From positions 1,488,001-1,552,000 of the forward strand of contig NZ_CP043869.1 of assembly GCF_008630635.1 (NCBI RefSeq): DNA of 64,000 nt, written 5' to 3'. This stretch comes from Neptunomonas concharum (GTDB lineage Bacteria > Pseudomonadota > Gammaproteobacteria > Pseudomonadales > Balneatricaceae). Below, one piece after another: positions 17,010 through 26,654 of this stretch (position 1 is its first letter; each line of letters begins with the position of its first letter). The notes below the pieces were generated by a model. It worked only from the letters and a program-made list of their open reading frames with translations, ran no database searches and was not told the DNA's origin. Made by a program: the position numbers and the translations under genes.

Positions 17010-17795
17010 GTGACATCTTTCGATAGTCGTTTTGGTGGAACCCGACGGTTGTATGGCGTCGATACGGTCGAGCGTTTTCGTGATGCGCATGTATGTGTGA
17101 TTGGCATTGGTGGTGTAGGTTCGTGGGTTGCAGAAGCGCTCGCAAGATCAGGTATTGGTGAACTCACCCTAATCGATCAGGATGATATATGCGAAACCAA
17201 TATCAATCGGCAAATTCATGCGCTGACCAATACGATAGGTCGTTCTAAAATAGCTGTTATGGCCGAGCGCATTCAACAGATCAATCCAGAGTGCTTAGTG
17301 CATCAGGAAGAGTCTTTTATTCAACGTGATAACATCCCAGAGCTGATACACGGCTACTTTGATTATGTGGTTGATGCGATAGACTCGGTTAAGGATAAGG
17401 CGGCACTGATCGCGTTTTGCAAGCGACAGAAAATTCCTATTATCACTGTTGGGGGTGCTGGTGGGCAGCTTGATCCTGTATGCGTGACGACGGCAGATCT
17501 TTCTAAGACGCATAATGACCCTTTAGCTGCTAAAGTGCGATCCTTTCTTCGTCGCCATTATGGGTTTAGCAAAAGTGGTAAAAAATTTGCCGTTGAGTGC
17601 GTTTATTCAACAGAGCAGCTTCGCTATCCACAGCCAGACGGCTCTGTTTGTGCTGAAAAAATGATGAATGATGGGCAAACTCGACTGGACTGCGATGGCG
17701 GTTTTGGTGCAGCCACTGTCGTAACGGCAACATTTGGCCTGGTTGCCGCTTCCCGAGTGCTGAATAAGTTGATGCAAAGAACAGCTGTTTCTTAA
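17010..17795 (+). CDS. tcdA: tRNA threonylcarbamoyladenosine dehydratase TcdA
   Basis: This 261-residue E1-like enzyme cyclises t6A37 in tRNAs to ct6A using ATP. The nucleotide-binding loop is VIGIGGVGSWVAEALARSG, followed by LIDQDDICETNINRQIHA. AIDSVKDKAALI and the C-terminal GFGAATVVTATFGL membrane-associating helix are typical. The GTG start at 17010 gives the family N-terminus RFGGTRRLYG. It is the last gene of the run starting at DUF2066. Confidence 0.95.
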   Translation: MTSFDSRFGGTRRLYGVDTVERFRDAHVCVIGIGGVGSWVAEALARSGIGELTLIDQDDICETNINRQIHALTNTIGRSKIAVMAERIQQINPECLVHQEESFIQRDNIPELIHGYFDYVVDAIDSVKDKAALIAFCKRQKIPIITVGGAGGQLDPVCVTTADLSKTHNDPLAAKVRSFLRRHYGFSKSGKKFAVECVYSTEQLRYPQPDGSVCAEKMMNDGQTRLDCDGGFGAATVVTATFGLVAASRVLNKLMQRTAVS

Positions 17796-17950
17796 GCATT
17801 GTAGAGCCCTTATATAAGAAAAAAATATAACTAAACTTCTGGATTCAAGCTAAACTTACGACAAAACTGAACTATAACTGAACATTCTAGTTGGTTATTT
17901 CTGTGCAGTTGCATAGTATTACTGATATCAATTGGAGTGATGGGGTATTT

Positions 17951-18919
17951 ATGCGCCAATTCGGCCACTGTTTTTTTATGGCGACCTCTTCAGGAGAGCC
18001 TCCAAATCATGGTGGTGATGTTTCTTCTGATATGAAGAAGAGTGCTTCAGTTTTTTCTCTACTCGAATCTGACTGTGATGTATCTGACGTGGTAACAGAA
18101 GAAGAATTGCGCCTGATCGCAGAGTGGCCTGTCCACGACCTAGTCTCCCTGTTAAATGATCCTGAAACGCGTGCTGATATGCATGCGGATGACTTTATCC
18201 GTTTTCATGAGCGTGCGGGTAGGGTGATGGAGGCATTGCTTGGACATATTCAGCCCGATATCCTGACAGTTCGGTTTGGTGTGGGTGGCGTGATTGCTGA
18301 CTTAAATGTGCCTTTTAATCTGACGGAGAGGTTCTTAGAGCAGTTGTGGCGCTATGAGCGGCCCATCAGTCATTGGGTGAGAAAGCAGTCTGATGAGCTG
18401 ACAAGTGTTGCTTTGTTAGGTCGCCCCTATGCATTAGCCGATGCGACTATAAGCATTCGTGAAATCAGTGGTATGAGCCGTTTCGATGCCATTGAAAATC
18501 AGTGTTATGATGCTTACCTTCGCCAGATTTACTTGAGAGCTTTTAATCTATACGGTGTCTACCCTGTAGCATTAGACGATTTGGGTGTCAGGGGTGTCGA
18601 TCCTTGGATGCAGGTTGCGGCGGGACGGGATATCAGACCCGCATACTGTACCGGTAGGCAGCTTCAGCTGTTCGCTAGAAGAAGCTTTCGCGATTTCAAA
18701 ATTCCGTTTGAGCTGTTCTCAATTTTAAGGCACCTGCCGTTACTACTGCCTGCATCGGAACGTCTTAAAATCACGGATTGGCGCGCACTTTTACAGGAAG
18801 AGTTATCCGCTAGCTGGTTGAGAGGTGAAACTGGAGAATGGATCGAAGCCGTGATTGAATTACTGGACCTGCATGAGGAAAACCAACTGATACCACCTTC
18901 GCAACTACATATAAGCTAG
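17951..18919 (+). CDS. Protein of unknown function
   Basis: I do not recognise this protein. From ATG 17951 it has 322 residues. In-frame alternatives are TTG 17891, ATG 17978 and ATG 18032, and none has a strong ribosome site, so the start is uncertain. The body is soluble and helical with many Arg and Glu. Noteworthy stretches are RLIAEWPVHDLVSLLNDP, FHERAGRVMEALLGHI, and YCTGRQLQLFARRSFRDFK. It has no signal peptide or membrane segment and stands alone between tcdA and the convergent arfB. Confidence 0.65.
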   Translation: MRQFGHCFFMATSSGEPPNHGGDVSSDMKKSASVFSLLESDCDVSDVVTEEELRLIAEWPVHDLVSLLNDPETRADMHADDFIRFHERAGRVMEALLGHIQPDILTVRFGVGGVIADLNVPFNLTERFLEQLWRYERPISHWVRKQSDELTSVALLGRPYALADATISIREISGMSRFDAIENQCYDAYLRQIYLRAFNLYGVYPVALDDLGVRGVDPWMQVAAGRDIRPAYCTGRQLQLFARRSFRDFKIPFELFSILRHLPLLLPASERLKITDWRALLQEELSASWLRGETGEWIEAVIELLDLHEENQLIPPSQLHIS

Positions 18920-18927
18920 CCGTACGC

Positions 18928-19341
18928 TTAATCTGTTATTCTTCCTCTTAATGCTTTTATCTGTCCTTTTTTTGTCTTGCTATTGAGTCGCCGGGTTTGT
19001 GAGCCTTTTGTTGGCTTGGTCGGGCGTCGGCTTTTCTGCTGCACCGTTACTGTTTTAATGATTTCTATCAGTCGATTGAGAGCATCTTCCCTGTTTTGTT
19101 CTTGCGTGCGGTACTGTTGCGCCTTGATCACGATAACGCCTTCTTTCGTTATTCTGTGGTCTTTGAGTGCTAACAAGCGCTGCTTATAAACATCATGAAG
19201 GGATGAGTTGGCAATATCAAAGCGAAGGTGGATGGCGCTGGATACCTTATTAACATTTTGCCCGCCGGCTCCCTGCGCCCGAATGGCAATGAGTTCTACC
19301 TCTTCCGGCTTGATTGTTGTGTGGTCATTAATTTTTAACAA
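18928..19341 (-). CDS. arfB: Alternative ribosome-rescue factor ArfB
   Basis: This 137-residue peptidyl-tRNA hydrolase releases stalled ribosomes. The catalytic GGQ is at residues 26-28 in RAQGAGGQNVNKVSSAIHLRF. The tail (about 100-137) is strongly basic (SRRPTKPTKGSQTRRLNSKTKKG), as needed to enter the empty mRNA channel. This tail and the small size separate it from RF1/RF2. It is convergent with the preceding orphan gene. Confidence 0.95.
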   Translation of the reverse strand: MLKINDHTTIKPEEVELIAIRAQGAGGQNVNKVSSAIHLRFDIANSSLHDVYKQRLLALKDHRITKEGVIVIKAQQYRTQEQNREDALNRLIEIIKTVTVQQKSRRPTKPTKGSQTRRLNSKTKKGQIKALRGRITD

Positions 19342-19567
19342 AACAGGTATCCAGTAAAGCCTAAGTAGAGGCGTGCAGAGTTAATAGAATGCTCACTCAT
19401 TGAGCAAGATGTTTTTTGGTGTTGCTCTTAGCTATCTTCTCAAGAGTGGTGGTTGTGGTCTAAGGTTTTTTCATTGAGAGTCATTATAGCCGATCAGGAC
19501 AAGAGTCCTGGCTTTACGTATAATTCGGCTCTTAAAATTTGCGATTCAAACATGTTGGAGTTTGCTT

Positions 19568-20563
19568 ATGTCCCATACGGTGGTCTGTGCATTATATAAA
19601 TTTGTCACGCTTGAGGATTTTAAAGCAATGCGTGAACCGCTCCAGGAAACGATGAAGGCACATAACATCAGGGGTACATTACTGCTGGCTGAAGAGGGAA
19701 TCAATGGAACGGTCTCAGGCACAAGAGAAGGTATAGATGCATTGCTGTCTTGGTTGAAATCGGATCCTCGCTTGGCAGACTTAGATTACAAGGAATCTTT
19801 GCATGAAAAACAACCGTTTAAGCGCTCCAAAGTTAAGCTGAAAAAAGAGATAGTGACATTGGGTGTCGAAGGTATCGATCCAAAGCGTGTAGTGGGTACC
19901 TACGTTGAGCCTAAAGCGTGGAATGATCTGATCAATGATCCTGATGTCATCTTAATCGATACTCGAAATGACTACGAAGTACAGGTGGGTACGTTCAAAC
20001 AAGCGGTTAATCCTAAAACGGAAACCTTTCGGGAGTTTCCTGAGTATGTCGCACAGCATATGGACCCTGCTAAACATAAAAAAGTTGCGATGTTTTGCAC
20101 AGGTGGCATTCGTTGTGAAAAGTCCACCGCTTTCATGAAAGAACAAGGTTTTGAAGAGGTCTACCACCTTAAAGGTGGGATCTTGAAATACTTGGAAGAG
20201 GTCCCTGAAACTGAGTCATTGTGGGAAGGTGAATGCTTCGTATTTGATGACCGCGTCACGGTTAATCACCAGCTTGAGAAAGGGAGCTACGAGCAGTGCA
20301 ACGCCTGCCGCTTGCCTATCACGGAAGAGGACAAGCAAAGTGAACGCTATGAACATGGTGTTAGTTGCCCACACTGCTACGGCACTCACAGTGAAGAACA
20401 AATAGCACGATTTCGCCAACGAGAACTTCAAATCCAAATTGCGAGAGAGCGCGGTGAAGACCATATAGGTGATCAAGCCTTGCTCACGATGCAAGAGCGC
20501 AGAGAAGCAAAGCAACGAGAACGAGAAAGACAACAAGCGCTGAATCAAAAGCTTAAAACATGA
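19568..20563 (+). CDS. trhO: tRNA uridine(34) hydroxylase TrhO (rhodanese family)
   Basis: This 331-residue enzyme performs oxygen-dependent 5-hydroxylation of U34 in tRNAs. It has an N-terminal acylphosphatase-like part ([13 protein letters not shown]) and a rhodanese domain with active-site loop [14 protein letters not shown]-terminal zinc-binding-like tail holds CNAC and CPHC. TTGGAG lies seven bases before ATG 19568; TTG 19562 is an unlikely earlier start. The gene overlaps the next one by four bases. Confidence 0.93.
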   Translation: MSHTVVCALYKFVTLEDFKAMREPLQETMKAHNIRGTLLLAEEGINGTVSGTREGIDALLSWLKSDPRLADLDYKESLHEKQPFKRSKVKLKKEIVTLGVEGIDPKRVVGTYVEPKAWNDLINDPDVILIDTRNDYEVQVGTFKQAVNPKTETFREFPEYVAQHMDPAKHKKVAMFCTGGIRCEKSTAFMKEQGFEEVYHLKGGILKYLEEVPETESLWEGECFVFDDRVTVNHQLEKGSYEQCNACRLPITEEDKQSERYEHGVSCPHCYGTHSEEQIARFRQRELQIQIARERGEDHIGDQALLTMQERREAKQRERERQQALNQKLKT

Positions 20564-20865
20564 GTAGCTTAGACTATAAGCTTTTGGGTGTAGTGCAAAC
20601 CCAACTTACACGCCTTGAGATGCAAAGGGCCCTTGAGGGGGCGGGTTGGTCGGTGCATTCAGAATTTGATGATGGGGTGGCTCTGTGCAACCCCCCGTTC
20701 TATCTCTCCTTAGAAGGGGAGCGCTCGGTACTTATTGAAGCAACCTTTTCGGGGCAGCCTGAAGCACTAGAACGATTAATGGCTGATTTGAGCCCGCTCT
20801 GCTTCAGTTATGCCCTCGATTTAACGGGGGATTCTGCGCGACTGGTGCGACGTTTAATCGCATAA
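20560..20865 (+). CDS. Small protein coupled to trhO, unknown function
   Basis: This 101-residue protein starts within the trhO stop (ATGA overlap), so it is translated with trhO. It is soluble and slightly acidic, with the recognisable stretch [26 protein letters not shown] do not know a family for it. The tight coupling suggests, but does not prove, a role near tRNA hydroxylation. Confidence 0.65.
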   Translation: MSSLDYKLLGVVQTQLTRLEMQRALEGAGWSVHSEFDDGVALCNPPFYLSLEGERSVLIEATFSGQPEALERLMADLSPLCFSYALDLTGDSARLVRRLIA

Positions 20866-20962
20866 CGTATTTAATTTTTCAGATATTGCCTTTAGTCCCC
20901 ACTTTTTTTGTGAGCTGTGCTATAACTTTTAGACAAAGAAGAAAGCTATAGGGGAAAAGTGG

Positions 20963-21865
20963 ATGACGGATTCAGAGGGTCACTTGCTGCGACGTTACAA
21001 TGCTTTAGTTGGCGTTATCGATCAATTAATCGTCACGTTAAATGGTGCAGGCGAGGTTGTGGATGTAAACGTTGGATCAATGGATTGGTTGGATGCGAGC
21101 AAAATGCTGTCACGTACCTTTAGTACTTTGTTTACTGACGAGCTGTCGCAAAAAGTAAGTGCTCAGTTTGATGCTGCATTATCAAGTCATGAGCCACAGC
21201 CTCTGCAACTAACACTCAAGCCAGAACACTCGTTACATTGGAGAGAAATCGGCTTGCTGGAGGTACAGACGTGGGATTCCCAGTTAATCGCGGTGAGTGC
21301 AACGGAGTTGTTGTGGGTTGCGAGAAACGTCACTGAGTCCCGTAAGCTAGAACAGAAAGTGAGCCACCAAGCCCAACGAGATCCGTTAACCGGGGCTTAT
21401 AACCGCCGTTCTTTAATGACGATATTAAATCAGTCAGTCGCACAGGCCCATCGATATGATTGGGTATGCTCCTTCTTACTAATTGATATTGATGATTTTA
21501 GCGGCATTAATGATGAGTATGGCTGGGATGCTGGGGATCAGGTGTTGCAGAGCTTTGTGACAGCGCTACATGGTTTCCAGAGAACCGCTGACTTTTTTGC
21601 ACGCTATTCGGACGATCGGTTTGTGATGTTTCTTCCTGAAACAAATCGAGAGCAAGCACGGCTGGCATCTGAAAGGGTGCGTCGGCTTGTAGAAGGAATA
21701 GAGATACCTTTTCAAACAGGTAATCTGAAATATACCGTTTGCATTGGCAGCTCGACATTACGAGATATCGAAGATACACCGGAGACGATGCTTCGCCGAG
21801 CGGAAGAGCATCTCTTTATTGCGAAACAAAGTGGTTCTAACCGTATAGAAGGGGAAGCAGATTAA
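20963..21865 (+). CDS. PAS-GGDEF protein with a degenerate active site
   Basis: This 300-residue cytoplasmic protein has a PAS-like sensor (about 10-125) and a GGDEF-fold domain (about 140-295). DPLTGAYNRRS and LIDIDDF are present, but the signature GGDEF is replaced by SDDRF at residues 216-220. The usual FKxIND reads FSGIND, and the substrate-site GHxxGD reads GWDAGD. It is therefore unlikely to make c-di-GMP, though it could bind a nucleotide or act as a signalling scaffold. There is no EAL domain and no membrane segment. The gene stands alone. Confidence 0.85.
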   Translation: MTDSEGHLLRRYNALVGVIDQLIVTLNGAGEVVDVNVGSMDWLDASKMLSRTFSTLFTDELSQKVSAQFDAALSSHEPQPLQLTLKPEHSLHWREIGLLEVQTWDSQLIAVSATELLWVARNVTESRKLEQKVSHQAQRDPLTGAYNRRSLMTILNQSVAQAHRYDWVCSFLLIDIDDFSGINDEYGWDAGDQVLQSFVTALHGFQRTADFFARYSDDRFVMFLPETNREQARLASERVRRLVEGIEIPFQTGNLKYTVCIGSSTLRDIEDTPETMLRRAEEHLFIAKQSGSNRIEGEAD

Positions 21866-21890
21866 TAAATCTGCCACCCTTTACCTTAGA

Positions 21891-22778
21891 CTAGGCGCTT
21901 TGTGGCAGCTTCTGGCGCTCGCGAATAGCGCCTCCTGAGAAAACGATTAAAGCCAGCCAAATAAGTGCGAAGGTTACAAAATCGCCCTTATCGAAAGGCT
22001 CCCCTAATACAAATACGGCACTCAGTAGCTGTAGTGTGGGTGTAAGGTAGGTTAAAAAACCAATAGCGGTAAGGCTCAATCGGCGGGCTGCCGCTGAAAA
22101 TGCCATCAGAGGGATAGCCGTTAAAACGCCTGAGCAAATTAATAATAGACCATCGCTGTTTATGGCAAAGTGTTGCTCGCCTGAATAGGTTAACCATCCC
22201 CAGTAGAGAAGTGATAAAGGTAAAAGTAGCAGGGTTTCAAGTGCTAAACCGGTAAAGGTATCAACCTGTGCTTGCTTTCTGACTAAGCCGTAAAATCCAA
22301 ATGAAACTGCCAGCGTTAAAGCGATCCAAGGAAACTCTCCCACCCCTAGAATTTTATAGAGCACACCCGCCGAGGCTATCAAAATAGCTAATTTTTGGTA
22401 GCTCGCTAAGCTTTCTTTGAGAAAGATAACACCGAGTCCTACAGCGACAATGGGGTTAATAAAATAGCCAAGGCTGGCATCGACTGCACGGTTTTGCCCT
22501 ACGGCCCAGATATAGACTCCCCAGTTGATCGCAATTAACAGCGACGAAGAAAGCAGAGCAAACACTAGCTTGGGATTTTTTAATGCTGCTACAGCCCTGC
22601 GCCACTGCTTTGAAAATAGTAAAATAAGCGCGACAAATATAAACGACCACACCACACGGTGTACTAGTACCTCGGTGGGAGGGATATGGGTCAGTAAACT
22701 GAAAAAGATGGGGAAGCTGCCCCACGTTGAGAAACAGAACAGTGCTAGCAGCAGTCCACGTGTTGCTTCAGTCATCAC
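21891..22778 (-). CDS. rarD: RarD-type EamA permease
   Basis: This 295-residue inner-membrane protein has ten hydrophobic segments in two EamA repeats. The N-terminus (LLLALFCFSTWGSFPIFFSLLTHIPPTEVLVHRVVWSF) and NWGVYIWAVGQNRAVDASLGYFINP are RarD hallmarks. RarD relatives move drugs or metabolites; the substrate here is unknown. It lies downstream of hisC on the same strand but a terminator separates them. Confidence 0.92.
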   Translation of the reverse strand: MMTEATRGLLLALFCFSTWGSFPIFFSLLTHIPPTEVLVHRVVWSFIFVALILLFSKQWRRAVAALKNPKLVFALLSSSLLIAINWGVYIWAVGQNRAVDASLGYFINPIVAVGLGVIFLKESLASYQKLAILIASAGVLYKILGVGEFPWIALTLAVSFGFYGLVRKQAQVDTFTGLALETLLLLPLSLLYWGWLTYSGEQHFAINSDGLLLICSGVLTAIPLMAFSAAARRLSLTAIGFLTYLTPTLQLLSAVFVLGEPFDKGDFVTFALIWLALIVFSGGAIRERQKLPQSA

Positions 22779-22847
22779 ATCTTGCTCACAAGTTAAAAAC
22801 GGATTCTAACAGGCGTATGAATTTCGGCAAGGGAACAATGCGTTGTC

Positions 22848-22891
22848 AAAAACTGCATCATTCACCCCTCTGGTAATAAGGGTGAATGATG
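22848..22891 (-). terminator. Terminator after hisC
   Basis: CATCATTCACCC (22856-22867) and GGGTGAATGATG (22880-22891) form a 12-bp stem. On the minus strand it is followed by a five-T run, so it ends the hisC transcript before rarD. Confidence 0.85.
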
Positions 22892-22900
22892 ATGGTTGTT

Positions 22901-23971
22901 TTATAGAGTTGTCACTTCTGGATGACTTTTGAGGCAGTCAATCAGCGCTTGCATCTCCTCATCCGTTCCGATGCTAATGCGTAAGTGATTATCAATGATT
23001 GGACGGCTAAAGTGGCGAACCAGGATGTTATGGGTTCGTAAGAAGCCCATTAATTCCGCAGCGGGAATATATCGATGAGAAGCAAACACAAAGTTTGTAC
23101 CCGAAGGTACGACCTTAAAGCCCATTGATGCTAACTGCGAGGTTGTCCAGTCGCGGGTATCGATCACCTTCTGGGTGGTTTCTTTAAAGTAGGTATCATC
23201 CTTAATGGCTTCAATTGCCGTTACTTGGGCCAGCATATCTAAGGGGTAGGAGTTAAAGCTGTTTTTAACACGCTCCAGACCTTCGATTAATGTTTCGTTG
23301 CCGATGGCAAAGCCAATTCTCATACCGGCTAGCGAACGGGATTTAGAAAAAGTCTGAATCACTAAGAGATTTGCATACTGATCCACTAATGTGCTGGCTG
23401 ATTGGCCTCCGAAGTCAATATAAGCTTCATCGACTACTACGACAGACTCCGTATTTTGCTTCAGCAGTGCTTCGATATCGTCTAGTGGCAACACTTTTCC
23501 TGTGGGGGCATTGGGGTTGGCAAAAATAATACCGCCATTGGCCAAATTATAATCGCTTAAGGCGATACCAAAATCTTCTCTTAGTGGGATATGGCGGCAC
23601 TCAATACCATATAGATTGCAGTAAACATCATAAAAGCTATAGGAGATGTCTGGCATGAGTAGAGGTTCAGGCTGGCGGAAAAAGGCCATAAATGTGTGCG
23701 CTAGTACTTCGTCTGAGCCATTGCCCACAAAGACTTGAGCAGGCTTCACTGATAAATAATCAGCGAGTGTTTGTTTGAGCAATGACGCATCGGGGTCAGG
23801 GTATAGGCGCAGCCGCTCGCTATCAAACGAATGTATTGCCTGAGCCACCTTAGGAGACGGTGGATAAGGGTTCTCATTGGTATTCAGCTTGATAAGGTTG
23901 CTGACCTTAGGTTGCTCACCCGGTACGTAGGGGGTTAGTTGGCGAATCGCCTCACTCCAAAATTTGCTCAT
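22901..23971 (-). CDS. hisC: Histidinol-phosphate aminotransferase
   Basis: This 356-residue PLP enzyme makes histidinol phosphate from imidazole acetol phosphate. The N-terminus reads LTPYVPGEQPKVSNLIKLNTNENPYPPSP, and NGSDEVLAHTF, ANPNAPTG, VVDEAYIDF and the PLP lysine in TFSKSRSLAGMRIG are all present. The subfamily resembles HisC2-type enzymes, which may also act on aromatic amino acids. It stands alone here, away from other his genes. Confidence 0.94.
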   Translation of the reverse strand: MSKFWSEAIRQLTPYVPGEQPKVSNLIKLNTNENPYPPSPKVAQAIHSFDSERLRLYPDPDASLLKQTLADYLSVKPAQVFVGNGSDEVLAHTFMAFFRQPEPLLMPDISYSFYDVYCNLYGIECRHIPLREDFGIALSDYNLANGGIIFANPNAPTGKVLPLDDIEALLKQNTESVVVVDEAYIDFGGQSASTLVDQYANLLVIQTFSKSRSLAGMRIGFAIGNETLIEGLERVKNSFNSYPLDMLAQVTAIEAIKDDTYFKETTQKVIDTRDWTTSQLASMGFKVVPSGTNFVFASHRYIPAAELMGFLRTHNILVRHFSRPIIDNHLRISIGTDEEMQALIDCLKSHPEVTTL

Positions 23972-24113
23972 TGAGATTGCTCATATAAAAATTAACAGGG
24001 TGTCCCGTGGTTTTATCCAGGGCAAAAGCATAGCAGAGATAAACAACCCTGATAAGCTGATTGATTTCGCGTATCCTTGCACTTTTAGATTCTGCTGAGA
24101 TAGAAAACCATTC

Positions 24114-24632
24114 ATGCAACAAGGTAAAGCATTCATTGGCTTAACAGACCCGAAAAGTCCAACCAACGTAGGTGCGGTTATGCGTGCCGCAGGCTGTTAT
24201 CAGGTTGACGCTGTATTTTACACCGGTGGTCGTTATGACAAAGCGGTTAAATTTAATACTGATACCAAAAAGGCGGCTCACCGCATTCCACTTCGTTCTG
24301 CAGGCGATGATATTACGGCAGTGATACCTGACGACGTAAAGCTGGTTTGTGTGGAGCTGGCTGAAGGTGCTACGTCGCTGCCGAATTTTAAGCATCCGCA
24401 AAACGCTTTCTACCTATTTGGCCCAGAAGATAGCAGTTTATCGCAAGCGGTTATTGATAAAGCGGATGCAGTTGTTTACATACCTACAGTTGGTTGCATG
24501 AATTTAGCGGCAACCGTTAATGTGGTGCTCTATGATCGCTTAGCAAAATCAGCTCATCGTCATATGATGGGCGATGAGCTGATCCGGAAAAGTCGCGATA
24601 CCAATAACAGCGTCAGAGTGAAAACGGCTTAG
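24114..24632 (+). CDS. SpoU/TrmH-family RNA methyltransferase
   Basis: This 172-residue SPOUT methyltransferase uses SAM to 2'-O-methylate an RNA ribose. Motif 1 is SPTNVGAVMRAAG, motif 2 is FYLFGPEDSSLS, and motif 3 is YIPTVGCMNLAATVNVVLYDRL, which forms the SAM-binding knot. There is no extra N-terminal domain, unlike RlmB. The target RNA is not evident. The gene overlaps trpA by four bases in convergent orientation. Confidence 0.9.
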   Translation: MQQGKAFIGLTDPKSPTNVGAVMRAAGCYQVDAVFYTGGRYDKAVKFNTDTKKAAHRIPLRSAGDDITAVIPDDVKLVCVELAEGATSLPNFKHPQNAFYLFGPEDSSLSQAVIDKADAVVYIPTVGCMNLAATVNVVLYDRLAKSAHRHMMGDELIRKSRDTNNSVRVKTA

Positions 24633-25405
24633 GCGTTACTGCCTTTAAGTTCAAGAAGAGATCGTTTCACCTGTTGAATACCTCCAGCATGAAACGCTCT
24701 TAATAAGGCAGAACCCACAATGGCAACGTCAGCTTTGTTTTCTAGCATGGCAATATCCTCTCGGGTACTGATACCAAACCCGACCGCTAAAGGTAGCTGA
24801 GTCAGGGCGCGTATCGAGTTTAAGTAGCTTTCAAGTGAGTCGATAGGTGAATTTGTCTGTCCTGTGACGCCTGCACGGCTAACACAATAGAGCATTCCTG
24901 CTGCTTGATCTGCAATTTTTTGAATGCGAGACGGCTCCATACCGGGTGTTACAATCCAGATAATGGGTATCTCTTTATCGTTCAGGGGTGTGGCCAATGC
25001 TTTATGGTCTATAGGCAGGTCAGGAATGATCATACCTGAAATTGAAGGGCTGAGTTTCTCTGCTAAATGGTCAAAACCTATCTGGATAAGCGGGTTAAGA
25101 TAGCTCATTAACAGAACACGGCTTTCTGGATAAGTGCTTGCCAATACGGATATATCTTCGATGCATTGGTTTAACGTAACCTTTTGCTCTAGGGCAACAT
25201 GACAAGCCTCGGTGATCACCGGGCCATCGGCAACAGGGTCTGAGAAGGGGAATTGCACCTCCAGAAGCTCTACCCCTTCTTTTAGCAGCATCTCCATGAT
25301 CTCAAGGCTCTCCGGTATCGTTGGATAACCGTATACCACATGGGTCATGAGTAAAATGGGTTGGCTTTCACGTTTTCTCTGAATAAATGAAGTTAGCTGT
25401 TTCAT
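24629..25405 (-). CDS. trpA: Tryptophan synthase alpha subunit (divergent)
   Basis: This 258-residue TIM barrel splits indole-3-glycerol phosphate to indole. The catalytic Glu (LLEVQFPFSDP) and Asp (DPVADGPVI) are retained, and the phosphate-binding SRAGVTGQTNSP and GFGISTRED loops are recognisable. The segment LLMTHVVYGYP replaces the typical AYLTAGYP, and the middle part reads WIVTPGMEPSRIQKIA, so it is an outlying member. It overlaps trpB by four bases, and the two must form the alpha-beta complex. Confidence 0.88.
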   Translation of the reverse strand: MKQLTSFIQRKRESQPILLMTHVVYGYPTIPESLEIMEMLLKEGVELLEVQFPFSDPVADGPVITEACHVALEQKVTLNQCIEDISVLASTYPESRVLLMSYLNPLIQIGFDHLAEKLSPSISGMIIPDLPIDHKALATPLNDKEIPIIWIVTPGMEPSRIQKIADQAAGMLYCVSRAGVTGQTNSPIDSLESYLNSIRALTQLPLAVGFGISTREDIAMLENKADVAIVGSALLRAFHAGGIQQVKRSLLELKGSNA

Positions 25406-26631
25406 CGGTTTTCCTCCTCATCCAGATAAGTGCGCAGAAACGTATTAAACGGTTGGTCATTGAGTGCGCGAGCGATGTTGAAGAGATCCTTATCGCCGCG
25501 CCCTGATAGATTGATCACAATATGCTGATCAGGAGATAAAGTTGCCGCTTCGCGTAGTCCGCCGGCGACAGCATGGGACGATTCCAGTGCCGGAATAATT
25601 CCCTCATTTTTTGCCAGTTGCGAAAACGCGGTCATGACCTCCTCATCGGTTGCACTGATCATTCTCACCTCACCGCGATCTGCCAGATCGGCAAGGATCG
25701 GAGAAACCCCCACATAATCAAGACCTGCTGAAATAGAGTGAGTCGGCAATAGTTGGCCTTGATCATCCTGAAGAAAACGTGTGCTAAACCCTTGGGCGAT
25801 ACCAAACCGAGCTTGTGGCGTATTAAAACGGCAAGCATGATCGCCAACTTGTGGGCCTCTGCCACCGGCTTCAACCCCGACAAGCTCTGTGCTGTCTTCA
25901 AGGAAAGGCATGAAAATACCGCAGGCGTTACTGCCACCGCCAACACAGGCATAGATTTTATCGGGTAGCTGGCCAAATTGTTTCAGAGCCTGAGTCTTGA
26001 CCTCATGACCAATAACAGACTGAAAGCCCGAGACCATTTCAGGATACGGAGCGCAGCCACAGCTTGTTCCGATCAGGTAATAGGTATCATCGTAACTGGC
26101 GGACCAATCGCGCATTGCCTCATCTAAGGCATCTTTTAGTGTGGCAGCACCTGTGGTTACGGGAATAACTGTTGCTCCTAACTGCTTCATCCAGAAAACA
26201 TTCGGGTACTGGCGTTCTATATCGTGGGCGCCCATATAAACGGTACACTCAAGTCCGAGACGTGCAGCGACTAGCGCCGAAGCTACACCATGCTGACCTG
26301 CACCGGTTTCTGCAATAATACGTGTTTTGCCCATGCGCTTGGCAAGCAGCCCTTGGCCAATAACGTTGTTCATTTTATGAGCACCGCTATGGTTTAGATC
26401 TTCCCGTTTAAGGTAGATTTGCGCACCACCGATTTGGGCGGAGAGGCGTGCACAGTGCGTGAGCGGAGTGGGGCGTCCAGAGTACTCTTGCATCTCCTGT
26501 TGTACTTGTTCGATGAATGCAGAATCAGCCATGGCTGATCGATATTCCTTTAGCAGCTGTTGTTGGCTGTTAAAAAGTATTTCCGGAATATAGCTGCCGC
26601 CGTATTGACCAAAATAACCATCATCACGCAT
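25402..26631 (-). CDS. trpB: Tryptophan synthase beta subunit (divergent)
   Basis: This 409-residue PLP enzyme joins indole and serine to tryptophan. The PLP lysine is K86 in HSGAHKMNN, the catalytic Glu is in ETGAGQHGVA, the phosphate loop is GGGSNACG, and LSGRGDKD closes the active site. One region departs from the usual GTVAGPHPYP and reads GTSCGCAPYP. The ATG at 26631 has AGGTG upstream. It heads the trpBA unit and is divergent from a TetR gene with a strong palindrome between them. Confidence 0.9.
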   Translation of the reverse strand: MRDDGYFGQYGGSYIPEILFNSQQQLLKEYRSAMADSAFIEQVQQEMQEYSGRPTPLTHCARLSAQIGGAQIYLKREDLNHSGAHKMNNVIGQGLLAKRMGKTRIIAETGAGQHGVASALVAARLGLECTVYMGAHDIERQYPNVFWMKQLGATVIPVTTGAATLKDALDEAMRDWSASYDDTYYLIGTSCGCAPYPEMVSGFQSVIGHEVKTQALKQFGQLPDKIYACVGGGSNACGIFMPFLEDSTELVGVEAGGRGPQVGDHACRFNTPQARFGIAQGFSTRFLQDDQGQLLPTHSISAGLDYVGVSPILADLADRGEVRMISATDEEVMTAFSQLAKNEGIIPALESSHAVAGGLREAATLSPDQHIVINLSGRGDKDLFNIARALNDQPFNTFLRTYLDEEENR

Positions 26632-26654
26632 TATCACACCTATAGATTAATTTA

